A DNA stretch of 64,000 nucleotides from Fragum whitleyi (lineage: Eukaryota; Mollusca; Bivalvia; Cardiida; Cardiidae), in contig OX411544.1 in assembly GCA_948146395.1 (NCBI GenBank), forward strand, positions 88,001,632 to 88,065,631. The letters are read 5' to 3'. Made by a program: the position numbers and the translations under genes. How positions within the stretch are numbered: position 1 is the stretch's first letter; each line of letters begins with the position of its first letter. Under the pieces are notes generated by a model. That model was not told the DNA's origin. It did no database searches and saw nothing but the letters and a program-made list of their open reading frames with translations. Below, one piece after another: positions 43,279 to 55,320 of the stretch.

Positions 43279-43713
43279 CAGTTAGACACATCGTGAAATT
43301 GACATTCGCCTCAATCTAAACCATTCTAATTTGCTCACTCAGCGCTCCATTTATTCATTCCAAACACTCACTCAAACCATTCAAAAACGCTCAAACCCAT
43401 TAAAAAATATAGAATCAACAACGTCAGTCAAGATAAATTTTAGGAGAAAAATCATGATTTCACTGACATTTTTCAAATTAATAGCGTCTCATACGTTCTT
43501 GAAGAAATAGGGAGCTATGCAAAGAACTTGTATGCATATTTTATTAAAGGGAGGTAATCAATATAGCCAATTTTGTTCATCCTGAACAAAATTTGCGATA
43601 AAGGATTACCTCCTATTAACTTCACTCAAAACTCGCTCCACATACTCATTCAATTTCATTCCTAAATCATTACAAAATCATTCACCATGTACATTTCACG
43701 ATTTTGTTAACTG
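43279..43713 (+). mobile_element. MITE-A, full length (435 bp)
   Basis: CAGTTAGACACATCGTG at the left. The right end GATTTTGTTAACTG is followed by TA. The left TA has changed to AA. Confidence 0.9.
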
Positions 43714-44134
43714 TAAGTCTAGCTAGAGCGGGCGGGAGGGCGTGGTTGTTTGCTTGTGTGAGAAAGAGGGTTGCAAATTATTATAATCACGAAGCAAATA
43801 ACTACACCAGAGCCTTTCATCAAGTTGGTAAAGCTCGCAACAAGAAAACCCACTAAATGAAATTTCGTACTTAATTTTTTGTTCCTAATAAATTGATTTT
43901 GTTTCTTATTTAAAGATTTTATTTCTAAATTCGGGTTTGAATAAATACGTGTTAATTGCTCTATATAATGGCATGTTACTATGTCTTCCCACTATTTGTT
44001 TAACAATTAATATTATTAATGCACCCATTTTGTTTAATGCACAATTTTATGTTAAAATATTATATTGTACTATGCAATATCTCCTGTATTGGAGGTAATA
44101 AAGAGTTGTATTGTATTGTATTGTATTGATAATT
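43714..44134 (+). mobile_element. LINE 3' tail with TTGTA repeat
   Basis: The AT-rich stretch ends TGTATTGGAGGTAATAAAG followed by GTTGTATTGTATTGTATTG (44106-44129). AATAAA-type signals followed by short tandem repeats are usual at CR1/L2-type 3' ends. No coding part is left. Confidence 0.45.
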
Positions 44135-44221
44135 TGGTGTTTCGAAAACATTGAACCGAGCGCTGGACGATTAATTCGCAATGGTTTGAGCAAGGCGAAT
44201 GTCAATTTTAGAATATAACTA
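44135..44221 (-). mobile_element. MITE-A end fragment, inverted
   Basis: GAGCGCTGGACGATTAATTC to GCGAATGTCAATTTTAGAAT corresponds to the left end of MITE-A, reversed. It abuts the next copy. Confidence 0.6.
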
Positions 44222-44623
44222 CAGTGAACAACACCGTATAATTGATAAGATGAATGATTTTGGCATGAAATTGAATAAGTGCGGTAAGTGAGTTTTGAGT
44301 GAAATTACAGGTAATTCAATATCGCTAATTTTGTTCAGGATGAACAAATAAGCGATATCTCGCCCTTTGAAAAAATATGCATACAAAAGATTTTATAAAT
44401 AGTTTCATATTTCTTAGAATATTTTTTTATTATCTAAGTTTAATCGCCATTTTGTCTAGCTATATTTATTTGAATGAAGGTGTTGATCTTACCTTTATAT
44501 TGAATTTAGGGCGTTTTGAATGGTTAGGGTGAGTTTTTGGAAGGAATTTATGGAGCGCTGAGTCAGCGAATAAGAATGGTTTTGATCGGAATGAGAGGCT
44601 CTCGTTTATTTGAATTGTAACTG
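44222..44623 (-). mobile_element. MITE-A, inverted, both ends
   Basis: TA (44220-44221) precedes CAGTGAACAACACCGTATAA. The far end TGAATTGTAACTG precedes TA. The palindrome is shortened (ACAGGTAATTCAATATCGC). Confidence 0.82.
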
Positions 44624-45490
44624 TATGATATGGTCAATTTCATATCGTTGTTGTTCACATTTGTTCTTCAGGTGTGTGGGTATGAAATCACGTTAGAGAA
44701 AATGTGAATGAACGGAAAGCCGATCACAGTTTAACTATTTTTTAGCATCATGTTACGCAAAAATTCAACGTGACAGCTTTATATCACCCAGTTTAATAAA
44801 AAATAACAATTTGTTAACTAAGTATTTTTCAGCGAGTCAGTCTGGTTATTGTTTCAATTGAGCACAATCCCATAAGTTTAACTAATTATAATAATTAACT
44901 TTATTACGATCGGATGATAAAGGCAGTGGTGGTCCCGTAATAGTTCCTCAACATTCTGGAACTTTTGATCTTTTACAATGTTGACCGAGGTTTCCTAATG
45001 AAAAACAATAGGGAACCTCGGTTAACACTGTTAACTGCAACTTCCGAAAGGTTGCGGACTATAACGAGTCCTCAACCTTAGTCGAACGTTTTCATCTCGA
45101 ACGCAGCCAATTTCGATACTTTTCGCGTTTCCTAGATTGCACCATTACTCAGGTTAAATACTTGTATATAAAACGTACATGATTATATTGTAACCTTCAA
45201 AGTAAATCATTATTTCCGACTTTTTTTCTGTGAAAATATAAATCACTTTACTCATCCTTATGTCTTGTTTTATAACCATTGTGTCTCAAGATTATTATAA
45301 ACTCGTAATCACAGTTCAGTAAATGCGAACTTAAATGGTTTTGGTTGTCGAATGACATTATGTTTCCCTGATATCTACAAATTGTCGAAGGAATATGAAC
45401 TACATTATATCATTAATTGATACCTGTAAATCAAACCTAATGGCGGGAGAAGATTAATCCTTACAACGCTGCTCACGGAATATTGATGCT
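44624..45490. other. Intergenic with a hairpin at 44981
   Basis: A 13-bp stem (GACCGAGGTTTCC and GGGAACCTCGGTT) lies at 44981-45020, and a second imperfect inverted pair around 45025-45075. No gene is seen. Confidence 0.45.
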
Positions 45491-45752
45491 ACTGATGAAA
45501 ACGTCGTGAAATTGACATGTTATTTGCTAGTGTTGATTGTTCCTTGAAGACACACATGTAGACATACATGTAGGAAATTACGTTTATTTTATTACGGGAG
45601 GTAACAAATATTGCTAATTTTTTAACAAAATTAGCGATATTGGTTTACCTCCCTTGAATTTCACACAAAACTCGCTTCTAACACTCATCCAATTTCACTC
45701 CAAAATCAATCCAAAACCATTCACCTTGTTAATTTCACGATATTCTGGACAG
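45491..45752 (+). mobile_element. MITE-A, internally deleted
   Basis: The left end GAAAACGTCGTGAAATTGAC goes almost directly to the palindrome (about 45595-45653, GGGAGGTAACAAATATTGC). The right end is CACGATATTCTGGACAG. Confidence 0.78.
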
Positions 45753-46110
45753 TATTAAAAATATTTGACAGACACTTTAGACTAAGATCAGCCTACACAG
45801 ACGCACAGTCTTGTCCAATCCGACTCTGCCTGTTTTTTTGTTGTTGTTGTTTTGTTTTTTTATCGCGTTATCGTGATTTTTGCACCAGACTGAATAAACT
45901 GTCACAAAACAAGCAGTTTTTGTCGCGAAATTTTAAATTCAGCTTAATAAGGGTTAAAGTAATAAAAGGTTCATATTTCAATCGGTTGTATAACCACGAG
46001 AGACAAAAGGTGATAGAACGAAGCAGTTATGGCATCCACATGTATGGACTTTTACAACATTATTTCATGTATGAAATATCACCCGATTTATTACCGTTTC
46101 TAAAAAACTA

Positions 46111-46410
46111 CATTTAGTTACATTGTAAAATTGACATTCATCTTAATCAAAAGCGGTCTAAATCGCTCACTTAGCGTTCCATTCACTCATTCTAAACTCT
46201 CACTCAAACCATATAAAAGCGCTCCAAAATATCTAAAAAGAAAAGACAAACTTTATTTTAAAAAAAATAACTAGAAAAATCGCGATTTCACTGACAAAAT
46301 TGAAGTTATATACGTCTGATTGATTATTGAAGAAAAACATACTATTCAAAGAACTTGTATTCCTATCTTATCAAAGTGAGGTAATAAATATCGCTAGTTT
46401 TTATTTCATT
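46111..46410 (+). mobile_element. MITE-A, 3' truncated
   Basis: TA (46109-46110) precedes CATTTAGTTACATTGTAAAA. The copy breaks off in the palindrome after TCGCTAGTTTTTATTTCATT. Confidence 0.82.
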
Positions 46411-47230
46411 TGTCTAAAGGTCTTCCCTGTCAAGCATTTTTTTTATATAATTTTAAAGAGCTAAGCATGTAGGGTAAGGAGGTGTAATAACACACTCCCC
46501 CTTAACAGTCACCATACAATAATGACAATAAAATATTTGTTTAACAAGAAAAATGTGCTAACCCCCCCCCATCCCCAAACCCCCCAAAATAAAAGATAAA
46601 TAAGAAAAGCCCTGACGCAGTTGTCAGTCATTAACACTTTTAGGAAGCTATGCATTTAAGGTAAGAATGTGGCATAACAAACTCGGCAGCGCATCGGTGA
46701 CCGCTATAGTTAGAAAATTATTACAAAGGTAGCATGTAACATTTACCAGCCCTTTGTTCAGGGTGAAAAGAAAAGGTGGTGCCATCTGTTTGCAATTTAT
46801 ACCCCACTTTGCACGGAAGTGCACATGCAAAGCAGGGCTTAATACACAAACAGTTTGTACCGTCTTGTCATCCTGGACGCAAGGCAAGTAATAAGAGAAA
46901 AACTATAACGAAATAAAACAATTAAGAGTCAAGAATTCGGAAAATGAAAGAATTTATTTGAACTGTTCGAAATATGCACGATCGAATACATTAATCAGCG
47001 AGAGGTAACCACAAAGATATAATCAGAACTGTATGGTACCAGTTCGAATGTACGTAGCTAAGTTTGTTTTATAATCTGTAGATTCAAAGGTATGAAACCG
47101 TATTTAAAAGTAGGTATGCGATTATCTATTTTTTTTATCCCTATTGAGCCCGTGCGTGACAATTCCCCTTTCAAGAAAAAATCTACGCGATTCTTCATCT
47201 TTAGCTTGGCTCCCAAGCTGTAAGTTAGTT
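46411..47230. other. Intergenic, weak internal repeat
   Basis: AGCTAAGCATGTAGGGTAAG near 46459 and AGCTATGCATTTAAGGTAAG near 46646 are related. A minus-strand 79-codon frame (46887-46648) is open without recognisable features. Confidence 0.35.
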
Positions 47231-49962
47231 GTGAATTGAAAATTCTTTGACCCCTCGGACATCACATCAATTAAATAGGCAAAAGTCAACAAGAATATAA
47301 TTTCTGATTAGATCAACACCATGGAATGTTTTCAGCAAAGAGTAAAAAGATTATGCCTGGGTACAGACCTTACATGGACATATTGGCATGCAATGGACAA
47401 ACTTCATTAATATAATTAAACGAGTGTCTATGTAAATAGAATGGGTTCATTAAGAGCCCAAATATGACACAAGGGGCATGACATGAAGACGTTGGTAGAA
47501 GTCCACTTTATGATATTAAAGGCATTATATTGAAGCAGTGTGCCTTTTGGTTTTCGAGAAGAAGATTATTGAAGCTTTTACTCTTTGAATCTATGTAAAA
47601 CTGGTTGCTCTCAGATAAGCCCAAAATTGACCCCAGGGTCTTGATATGAAAACATTTAGTAGAGGTCTTCTGGATGATGCTACATACAAACTTTGAAAGC
47701 TGTCTGCTTTCTGTATTCAGAGAAGAGGAATTTTCACAGATTTGCCCTCTCTGATTCTACGTAAAATAGGACGCGGCCGCGCGGAGCCCAAATATCACCC
47801 AGGGTCTTGATATGAACAAACTTGGTAGAGGTCCACTAGATGATGCTAAATACAAAATAAGAAAATTGGCTGATTTCAGAGAAGAAGATTTTTTAAGATT
47901 TTCGCTATTTGATTATATGTAAAAATAGGTTGTGCCCAGGTGGAGCCCAAATATGACCCCAGAGTCTTGATATGAACAAACTTTGTAGAGGTCCACGAGA
48001 TGATGCTACACGCCATGTACTCTTTATAAAACCAAAATTAATAAGAACTTTTGCAAAACCGTCTACCTTATATTACAAGAAAGACTTTAGTCCGGCAGGA
48101 ATATGGCATATTTTAGCTGAACCTGGAAGTGGGGTTCAAAGTTTTTTTCTTGACTGATTCTTGTAGCCAATGCCTTCCCCAACCAGAATCCGGTTGATGA
48201 CATCTTGTCATCATTGAGCATTTCGAAAAAATCGAGATGGCAGCCAGGACTATCAAAAATCAAGCAAACGGCTCCGTAGATCACTCTCTTTGAAAAATAA
48301 AACCGGCTTGAGTGGTAATTTTATTGTTAAGATATTGACCTGAAGCTATGTAACGAATAAAAGCATTCCATGACATTAGTTATGAGTATGGTAATCAAGA
48401 TGGCAGCCAAATCGAATTATATAATTTTTTTAAGTAATTCCTGATTTCTGCGAGATATAAGAACCTTAGAAATACGTTTAAGAGTTTTCTAAATAAACTT
48501 TTGTAAGCTTGTTAATGACCTCAAAATATCTGACTTGTTACACCTCTCATCTAGTGTCATGAAAACCATCAATTCGAAGATGGCAACCAGGAAACACAAG
48601 ATTTATATATCATGCTTAAAGTTTGCAACGTTTTTAACAGAAAACTATTTTCAAGTAGCTTAGGTCTAGCCTATCAAGAATCTGGATGATGGTGCATTTT
48701 AATCATGGAATAGTTTTTAAAAAGTCGAGATGGCAGCCAATACCACTAAAAATATACATTTACTTGCTAATAAACAATTCATCTAAATTTGGTATCTAAT
48801 TTTACTGATAAGATGCTAATTTGAAGTTTCCTTGTGTAATGAATACCTTGAATGACAATTAGATTAAGTATAGAGTTGTCAAGGTGGCTGCCAATTGGAA
48901 AAACTACTTCATTACTAGTGTAAATAAAGGTGTATATTTTTTGTAAACGTTTAAGATACAACTAAATAAATTTCAGATAAGTTAATCGGTTTATGATGAT
49001 ATTGATCTGCTGCCTGAACAAGTTAGAGAAATAATGGTCTTTCAGTGAAACTCAGTTTGGCAGTCGAGATGGCAGTCTGTTAAGTAGGTTTATGAGTACC
49101 TTAATGATAAGCATGAGCATATGATGATCTCTTTTTCCTTTAGCAAATACTTATCTGCTAAAAATCCGATTTTGGTGAATATGTTAAGATCTTATTTTGA
49201 AGATGGTAGCCTAGCAGTTTATCCTTCCAGTTATTATCAAATTTATTTGAACTATTGCGACAACGTAAGACACTTGTGGACAAAAATATGTTTGTATAAT
49301 AATAGTTAATATATGGTTTCGACAAGACCACTCAGTTTTAAAAGGACATATTAGCTTGCTCATTAAATTCGTTGTTTTAAAAATAATTGGGTCAATAAAA
49401 GTACGGTGCGAATGAAAATGTAACATCATAGATAACAGTTTTTAAGCATAAAGCATTCAAGTGATCTCAACATAAGTACGGTGGGGGATTTACTGTGACT
49501 CGTATTCAATTTTATTTTTCATGACATGCAACGAAATGTAAGTAACCAATAATTTCAAGTCTTCCATGTGATTTGAACCTAAAGCGACATGTTTAGGTCC
49601 ATCAGAGGCGTTAATGGTAAGAGGTATCCATGAAAAATGATAAGCGCTAGCATATGCTCGAATCAACTGTACAGACTACGGCAACTGTTCCAAAAGTGGT
49701 TATCAATGTATTGCACTGGGTAAGAGGTAATGTTAACCCAAATTGAATGGTGGCAAAGCTTTCCGAACCTTTATTGCAAATATAAGACTAATGATTTCTA
49801 ACCTTTTTCTTAAAAGTTCGGTGCGGAAACCTACAGCCTTGTCTGAGGTTACAGCCATACATGTATAGGTCACAGCCATATATGTTTAAAAGTGTAGTAA
49901 ATAGTCTATTATAGATCCTTACAAATTGATATTCAAGTCTGAAGTTACTGTATATTAAAATA

Positions 49963-50232
49963 AATGTGAACTGTCACGCGGAAAGGGACCATCTCAGTAG
50001 TGCGTAATGTGTCGACCATAGTCAGACTGTACGGATTGCTCAGACTGACTAGGATCGAAACTTTTCGCTCTTTGCTTATTTTCTGAGTCTAGAATGATCA
50101 ATCTACCTTTCTGTGAAATAATTTTTGAATTACGACCTCTGGTTGATCTATGCTGGACCCAATCTCTTTTTCAAATATTTATTTTACTGAGTTCACAGAT
50201 GGCCCCTTTTCGCGTGACTGGTTACAAATATA
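49963..50232. mobile_element. Short TIR element, nested
   Basis: TGTCACGCGGAAAGGGACCA at the left and TGGCCCCTTTTCGCGTGACT at the right are inverted repeats of about 30 bp enclosing 0.2 kb. The internal GTGTCGACCATAGTCAGACT block recurs at 53112. It is non-coding. Confidence 0.75.
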
Positions 50233-50547
50233 CAATTCAATATATATCGTGTGGTGCATTTTCATTGTGTGTGAGTATATAATTGAGTATTAATTTGCTA
50301 TGACAATATAGACAAAAATGGTCACTCTCTAAGAATATTTTAGTTCTATGTCTATTGACGTAGTCTTGTTATATGTGGTTTTTTTGTTTACTGCTTGATT
50401 CAATGCTTAAAATTGGAAATTATAAATATAGTTTGAATTATCATTATTTTTTTACTTTTTCCATTTGCTTAATTTGCATAGGATTGTGATAGCTAGCTCC
50501 TTTGATAATTAATCATAGTTGATAATTTCAATGTGAACAAAAGATGA

Positions 50548-50970
50548 AAACAATTATAACCGTACTGTAAAGCTTCAATACTGCTACAAAATTGTCTTAT
50601 CATCAAATGCTAAGAAATTGAAGATAAGGCCTGACATGGTTGCTTTTGAATAAACACTTTTGACAACATTTCGATGCACTGAATTGCCAATTTTTGGTGA
50701 TGATTTGAATAAATAAAATTTCGATTTTGAGGATATTAGGTTCGTTCATAAATCAGCATTTTAGTCACGTTGTGCGCCAATATGAAACAATTATAGACGT
50801 ACAGTAAAGCCACAATACTGTTGCCAAATTGTCATAATTCAAATGCCATCAAAATGAAGATAAGAACAGACAAGAGGTTTTTTTTTTACCAAACACTATT
50901 GAAAAACTTTTGCTGCTAATATCTGCACTGAATCTGCAACGGTTGGTGATGATTTGAATAACTGCCTTAA
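50548..50970 (+). repeat. Two ~240-bp direct tandem units
   Basis: AACAATTATAACCGTACTGT near 50548 and AACAATTATAGACGTACAGT near 50788 each lead, through GAAGATAAG, to TTGGTGATGATTTGAATAA. They form the centre of the nested 4-kb element. Confidence 0.75.
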
Positions 50971-52089
50971 TATTGGTTAGGAGACCTGTTTCGCGCTAAT
51001 CCATCGATATGAGATGGATATATTTTGTTTTGCAATAATTTTCTCGCAAAGCAAATAAAGTTTTATTTTCAATTACCATGCAACGCAAGTGCTAAGCATT
51101 GTTCACTAAAACATGTATATGTTATGATGCTACAAGTGAAGTTAGACTTCTATATGGTTATTCATGTCTATAGGATGTATTGTTGGCTTCTTTTTTTTCT
51201 TTCTGGAAGAGATAATTAAAGTGAAAGTGATAGTCTACATATGAATCCATCAAATATTATATTTTGAATTGTCAAAAGATTAAAAACCAATATTTATGCA
51301 GTATTGGCTGCCATCTCAGTACACAAAATACTTTTATATTGTATATGTAACTTTTCTTATTTCAAAATGATGACCTGTATTTTCATAAGTTCATATGAAT
51401 CATTTTCTAATATAATCATGTAACCTCAAACTTTCTTTAGGTTATATTCCTTGGCTGCCATCTCGAATGCTATCATCATTTAAGGCATCATTTATTAGAA
51501 CAATTTTGAAACTGGCCCTGAAACTATTGATGTAGGCGCAATTTTCTTCTCGAATCCCAATTAAAACACAATTAACTTAAAAATTTCTCTTTCCTGGCTG
51601 CCATCTTCAAATCAATAATTTATGTTACAATAGGCAAGAGTTGTCTGATATTTAGAAGGCATAAAACCACTAACAAATGTTTACTGAAGGAGCCTTAAAC
51701 CTTTTCCTAAGATTCTTATGTCACATGGGCCAAGAAATACTTCAAATGCCATTTAATAATTCGATTTGGCTGCCATCTTGACTACTATACTAATTTCTAA
51801 TGACATAACATGTATAAATTGTGTCATATACTTTTTATCTCGAACTTTAACACCATAAAAATACAAAAAAAAACATTTAAAAGGTTGTCATTGTGATCTA
51901 CCAAGCTGTTGGTGCAACATTCTATAGTCCCGGCTGCCATTTCGATTTTCTCAAAATGCTGAATGATGACAAGATGTCATCAGCCAGATTCTGATTCGGG
52001 AAGGCCTTAGCTACAAGAATCAGTCAAGAAAAAATTTTGAACCCTACTTCCGTATCAAGCTAGATATCTGCCGGACTACTTCTTCTTAT

Positions 52090-52552
52090 GTGTAAATGAA
52101 GAAGATTTTTGTTATCACTCTATCTCACACTGTTCAATCAGTATGTTTATTTTTCTCATGTCTTAATTTAAATGCATAACTAAATGCAAGAATCAGTTGG
52201 TACATGTAATTGAAAACTAACAAGCATTTTTTTTACTAAAATCATTCATTCAATTTGAATAACATCAGGAAATTTTCTAGACAAACTGAAGTCCATACAA
52301 CACCCCATATGATAATTCCATTTAAACATGTTCATTATTTGTAATGTCTTACAAATTTGCTTGTGGATTTATCATTAGCAATTGATTCTTTTTACTAATA
52401 CAACTAACCCATGTTTATGATAATGAATTGATAGTGTAATATTTTACTAAAAATCTCTTATCGTTGGAATATTGGAATGTTTATGTATATTCTACTGTTT
52501 TATTGTTTGTCTTAAATATTTGTACAAGAATGAGACTCTAATAAAGATATAT
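52090..52552 (+). mobile_element. Probable LINE 3' UTR tail
   Basis: The AT-rich segment ends GAATGAGACTCTAATAAAGA then TATATACA just before host repeat sequence resumes. A polyadenylation-type AATAAA near a junction suggests a retrotransposon 3' end inserted in the Helitron-like shell. Confidence 0.45.
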
Positions 52553-52847
52553 ACACCATATATGAAAGCTGGTTTTTAGAGAAGAAGATTTTCTTTTATC
52601 TTCACCCTTTTTGTTAAGGATACGCCGGACGACGGACATTGGATGATCACAATAGCTCACCACGAGTACTTCTTGCTCTGGTGAGCTAAAAAATGACCTA
52701 CCTGTCAGAGAATATAAGCTGATAAGAAATAATCTTTCTCTAATTGGATTTTGCTCATTTCACATTACTTCAGATCAGTGGGACGGGAGCTAGTCTACTC
52801 CATCACTGCTTTATAAGAATTTGTATGTTACAAGTGTACCTAGTTAT

Positions 52848-52988
52848 GCTATGTGAGATAGCAGCTTGAGGCTAGGAAGGTATGGAATAATGGTATTGGT
52901 GAGAAATGCCAGGAATCCATTGTTAGGTGCTGCGCGATATAACTGAAAAATTGTTGAAAGCTGCGTAAAACTCCATTCAATCAATCAA
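52848..52988 (+). mobile_element. tRNA-derived SINE, 5' truncated, perfect target duplication
   Basis: The 13-bp sequence TGTACCTAGTTAT occurs at 52835-52847 and 52989-53001. Between them is the body and tail of the SINE seen at 7404 (ATGTGAGATAGCAGCT, GATATAACTGAAAAATTG) ending in CAATCAATCAA. The head is missing. Confidence 0.92.
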
Positions 52989-53111
52989 TGTACCTAGTTA
53001 TAGAATTTCTGGTTTGCTGTAATCTTTCTGTTTTGCAAAGCGATAAATAACTTAGAATTAATAAGTTTGCTTTACCCTCATAAAATAATATTTTTTACAT
53101 TTAATGATAAA

Positions 53112-53275
53112 TATAATATGTGACCCGTTACGCGAAAAGGGATAATCTGGGAAGAGCGTAAAGTGTCGACCCTAGACAGACTGCGCGGGTTGCGCAGACT
53201 GTCCAAGATCGAAACATTTCGCCATGTGTTTTTTTTTTCTGAAGCTAGAATGACCAATCTTCCTTCCGATTACAT
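53112..53275 (+). repeat. Relative of the short TIR element, right end lost
   Basis: TGTGACCCGTTACGCGAAAA, AAAGTGTCGACCCTAGACAG and GATCGAAACATTTCGCC match 49963-50115. The mirrored right end is absent. Confidence 0.75.
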
Positions 53276-53731
53276 ACGTATATACAACAACATCAGTAAA
53301 AAGGCGTTAATAACTAATAATGAAAATAAAAGATAAAAATAAATAATGAAAGAATACTGGTGATATAATAATAATAATACATATATATATGTCTTCATTA
53401 CCACTTCATAAATGAACATCACAAGAACTATAGACTTTCACAGAACGGGGACAATTTTCTGACCAACCAATAAATAAATTCAACACCTTGTTCAATCCTA
53501 TGAATACAAAAATAATGTAATATCAAAATATCAATTACGATTCGAAAAATTACGTCGACCGCTAATGAATGCGAATTTGTGTAGTTTTGCACTGAGAATA
53601 ATCTTATGGCCAACATTTCGGAGTTAAACAATTCAATTCAATTTCTTTATTTGCGAATCAGCAAAACATTTGATAAATATTTGCAGTTGGCTATTTACGA
53701 AGAATATCAAATAATAGTCGTCTCTTATATA
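53276..53731. other. Intergenic, no gene seen
   Basis: It contains a short ATA-rich tract (53367-53390) and an accidental minus-strand frame. Confidence 0.4.
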
Positions 53732-54089
53732 CAGTTAACGACATCGTGAAATTAACAAGGTAAATGGTTTTGGCATGAATTTGGAATGAAATCGAATGAG
53801 TGCGATGAGTGAGTTTTGTGTGAAAATAAAGGTAGGTATTCCAATATCGCTAATTTTGTTCAGGATGAAGAAAACAAGCGATATGTATTACCTCCCTTTA
53901 ATAGAATATGCATACAAATTCTATAGATGTCTTCATATTTCTTCAAAAACCTTTAAGACGCTTATGATTTCAATTATTTCAGTGAAATTGCATTTTTTTC
54001 TTGCTACATTTATTTAAATTAAAGGCGTTTAACTTATTTTTTAGTGATTTCTAGCCTTTTTGAATGGCTTGTGTGAGTGTTTGGAATAT
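53732..54089 (-). mobile_element. MITE-A, inverted, end lost
   Basis: TA (53730-53731) precedes CAGTTAACGACATCGTG. The copy stops after GTGTGAGTGTTTGGAATA, just before the SINE at 54107. Confidence 0.87.
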
Positions 54090-54106
54090 ACGAAAAAGAA
54101 AAATTT

Positions 54107-54390
54107 CATCCCGATTAGCTCAGTTGGTAGAGCATCGGACTTCAAAACACTAATAAAGTCATTGTCTTTCGGGTAAGACGTTTTACCGAGGTCCCATGAG
54201 ACGATGCTTTACACCGAGCACGTTTAAGAACCATGACGGATCTCAGCAGTAGTTTAGTCATGAAACCTAGCACTATCCTCCGTAACAACTAACCGTCTTC
54301 TGGGGGCGTCGCTCATAGGGGCATGTGTAGACTGGTATCAGTCCGTTAAAAAGAGCATAGATATGTATGATTTAAATATAAAAAAAGTTC
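54107..54390 (+). mobile_element. tRNA-derived SINE, second family
   Basis: The head GATTAGCTCAGTTGGTAGAG is a clean A box. The body has TTACCGAGGTCCCATGAG, then CACCGAGCACGTTTAAGAAC, a core seen in invertebrate SINEs with a CGAGGTCCC block. A weak A-rich tail near 54380 ends it. It lies between two oppositely oriented truncated MITE-A copies. Confidence 0.75.
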
Positions 54391-54423
54391 CAATGAACTG
54401 AGAGCCTTTTTTTTACAAGAGAA

Positions 54424-54754
54424 AACGATCAAACCCAATGAAAAATATAGAATCAACAACGTCATTCAAAATAAATTTGGGTAGAGAAAAATCGGGATTA
54501 CACTGACATAATTCAAATTGTAAGCGTCTAATAGCTTCTTGAAGAAATAGGAAGTTATCTCCAGAATGTGCATGCATATCTTATTAAAGGGAGGGTAATC
54601 AATATCGCTAAATTTGTTCGTCCTGAACAAAATTCGTGATATTGGACTACTTCCCATTAAATTCATTCAAAAATCGCTCCACTCACTCATTCAATTTAAT
54701 TCCTAAATCATTCCAAAATCATTCATCTTGTCAATTTCACGATGTTGTTAACTG
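54424..54754 (+). mobile_element. MITE-A, 5' truncated
   Basis: Starts at GATCAAACCCAATGAAAAAT and runs through the palindrome to GATGTTGTTAACTG before TA. Confidence 0.87.
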
Positions 54755-54789
54755 TAGGTGTTCTTGTTCTTGAATACGTTTAAATCAAA

Positions 54790-55318
54790 GAATTTTCAAA
54801 TGAAACATAACCGAGAAACGCATTTTAAATCGAATGAGAGGGGAGAATGAATATTGAATAAGATTAAAGCGGGGTTAAACAAAATAGCTCAATTCGCTTA
54901 AGACGAACGAAGTTATTTATATTTTTTACCTCCCATAAAAAAGTTATACGATTTTACGTCTTCACGAACCAATCATATACACAGAGCTACAGTTAGAGGG
55001 GGTATTTCAGAGTTCAAATAAGACTATTTCAACTATGCTTGCACAAATTCCATGTTGTTGGTACTCATTTGAACCGTCTTGTCAAGACGATTCAAATGAG
55101 TATCCTTATATAAGGGTTTCAATGAGAAATAAAGATTTTAGACTGGCTTTACCCTTTCTCATTATACGCCACAAAATTCAAAAGAGTCGGCCCAATCAAT
55201 GAAATTTTTGAACGATTTGAATGTCGTTGTTGAGCCTTTGGGGGTAATTTTCGGGCTTTGTTTAAATGGTTTGAATTGGTCTGACATTTGAATGAATGAA
55301 TGAATGAATACTATGAAA
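54790..55318 (-). mobile_element. Old MITE-A copy with inserted palindrome
   Basis: CGAATGAGAGGGGAGAATGA and an ATTCGCTTAAGACGAAC apex mark an old inverted copy. GAATGAATGAATGAATACTA is near its end. A palindrome at 55060-55105 (CTCATTTGAACCGTCTTG and complement) interrupts it and resembles those at 41375 and 62293. Confidence 0.5.
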
Positions 55319-55320
55319 TA

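Larger units (their letters stand above)
48089..52081. mobile_element. Nested 4-kb element with long inverted arms
   Basis: AGTCCGGCAGGAATATG at 48089 is mirrored by ATATCTGCCGGACT ending near 52081. The arms (48089-49220 and 51300-52081) are each made of divergent ~160-bp units marked by GAGATGGCAGCC on the left (about 48233, 48400, 48579, 48726, 48888, 49067) and GGCTGCCATCTC on the right (51307, 51453, 51597, 51769, 51931). The outermost unit aligns arm to arm over about 190 bp. Short frames across it are not genes. The superfamily is unclear; a target duplication of three or four bases (CTT or ACTT) is possible. Confidence 0.75.
47231..52690 (+). mobile_element. Helitron-like element, large nested copy
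   Basis: The left part (47231-48012) matches the 1.1-kb element at 25872: CCCCTCGGACATCACATCAA, then four or five CTTGATATGAACAAACTT units. The right part (52553-52690) has ATATGAAAGCTGGTTTTTAG, GACGACGGACATTGG and the terminal hairpin TAGCTCACCACGAGT...TGGTGAGCTA. Between them is a 4.5-kb nested insertion. Its terminal hairpin differs in several bases from that at 26939, yet pairing is kept. Confidence 0.75.

Noticed and set aside
48087..48284. 65-codon minus-strand frame
   Set aside because: It lies entirely within the arm of the nested inverted element and its mirrored copy at 51931-52080 does not keep it open.
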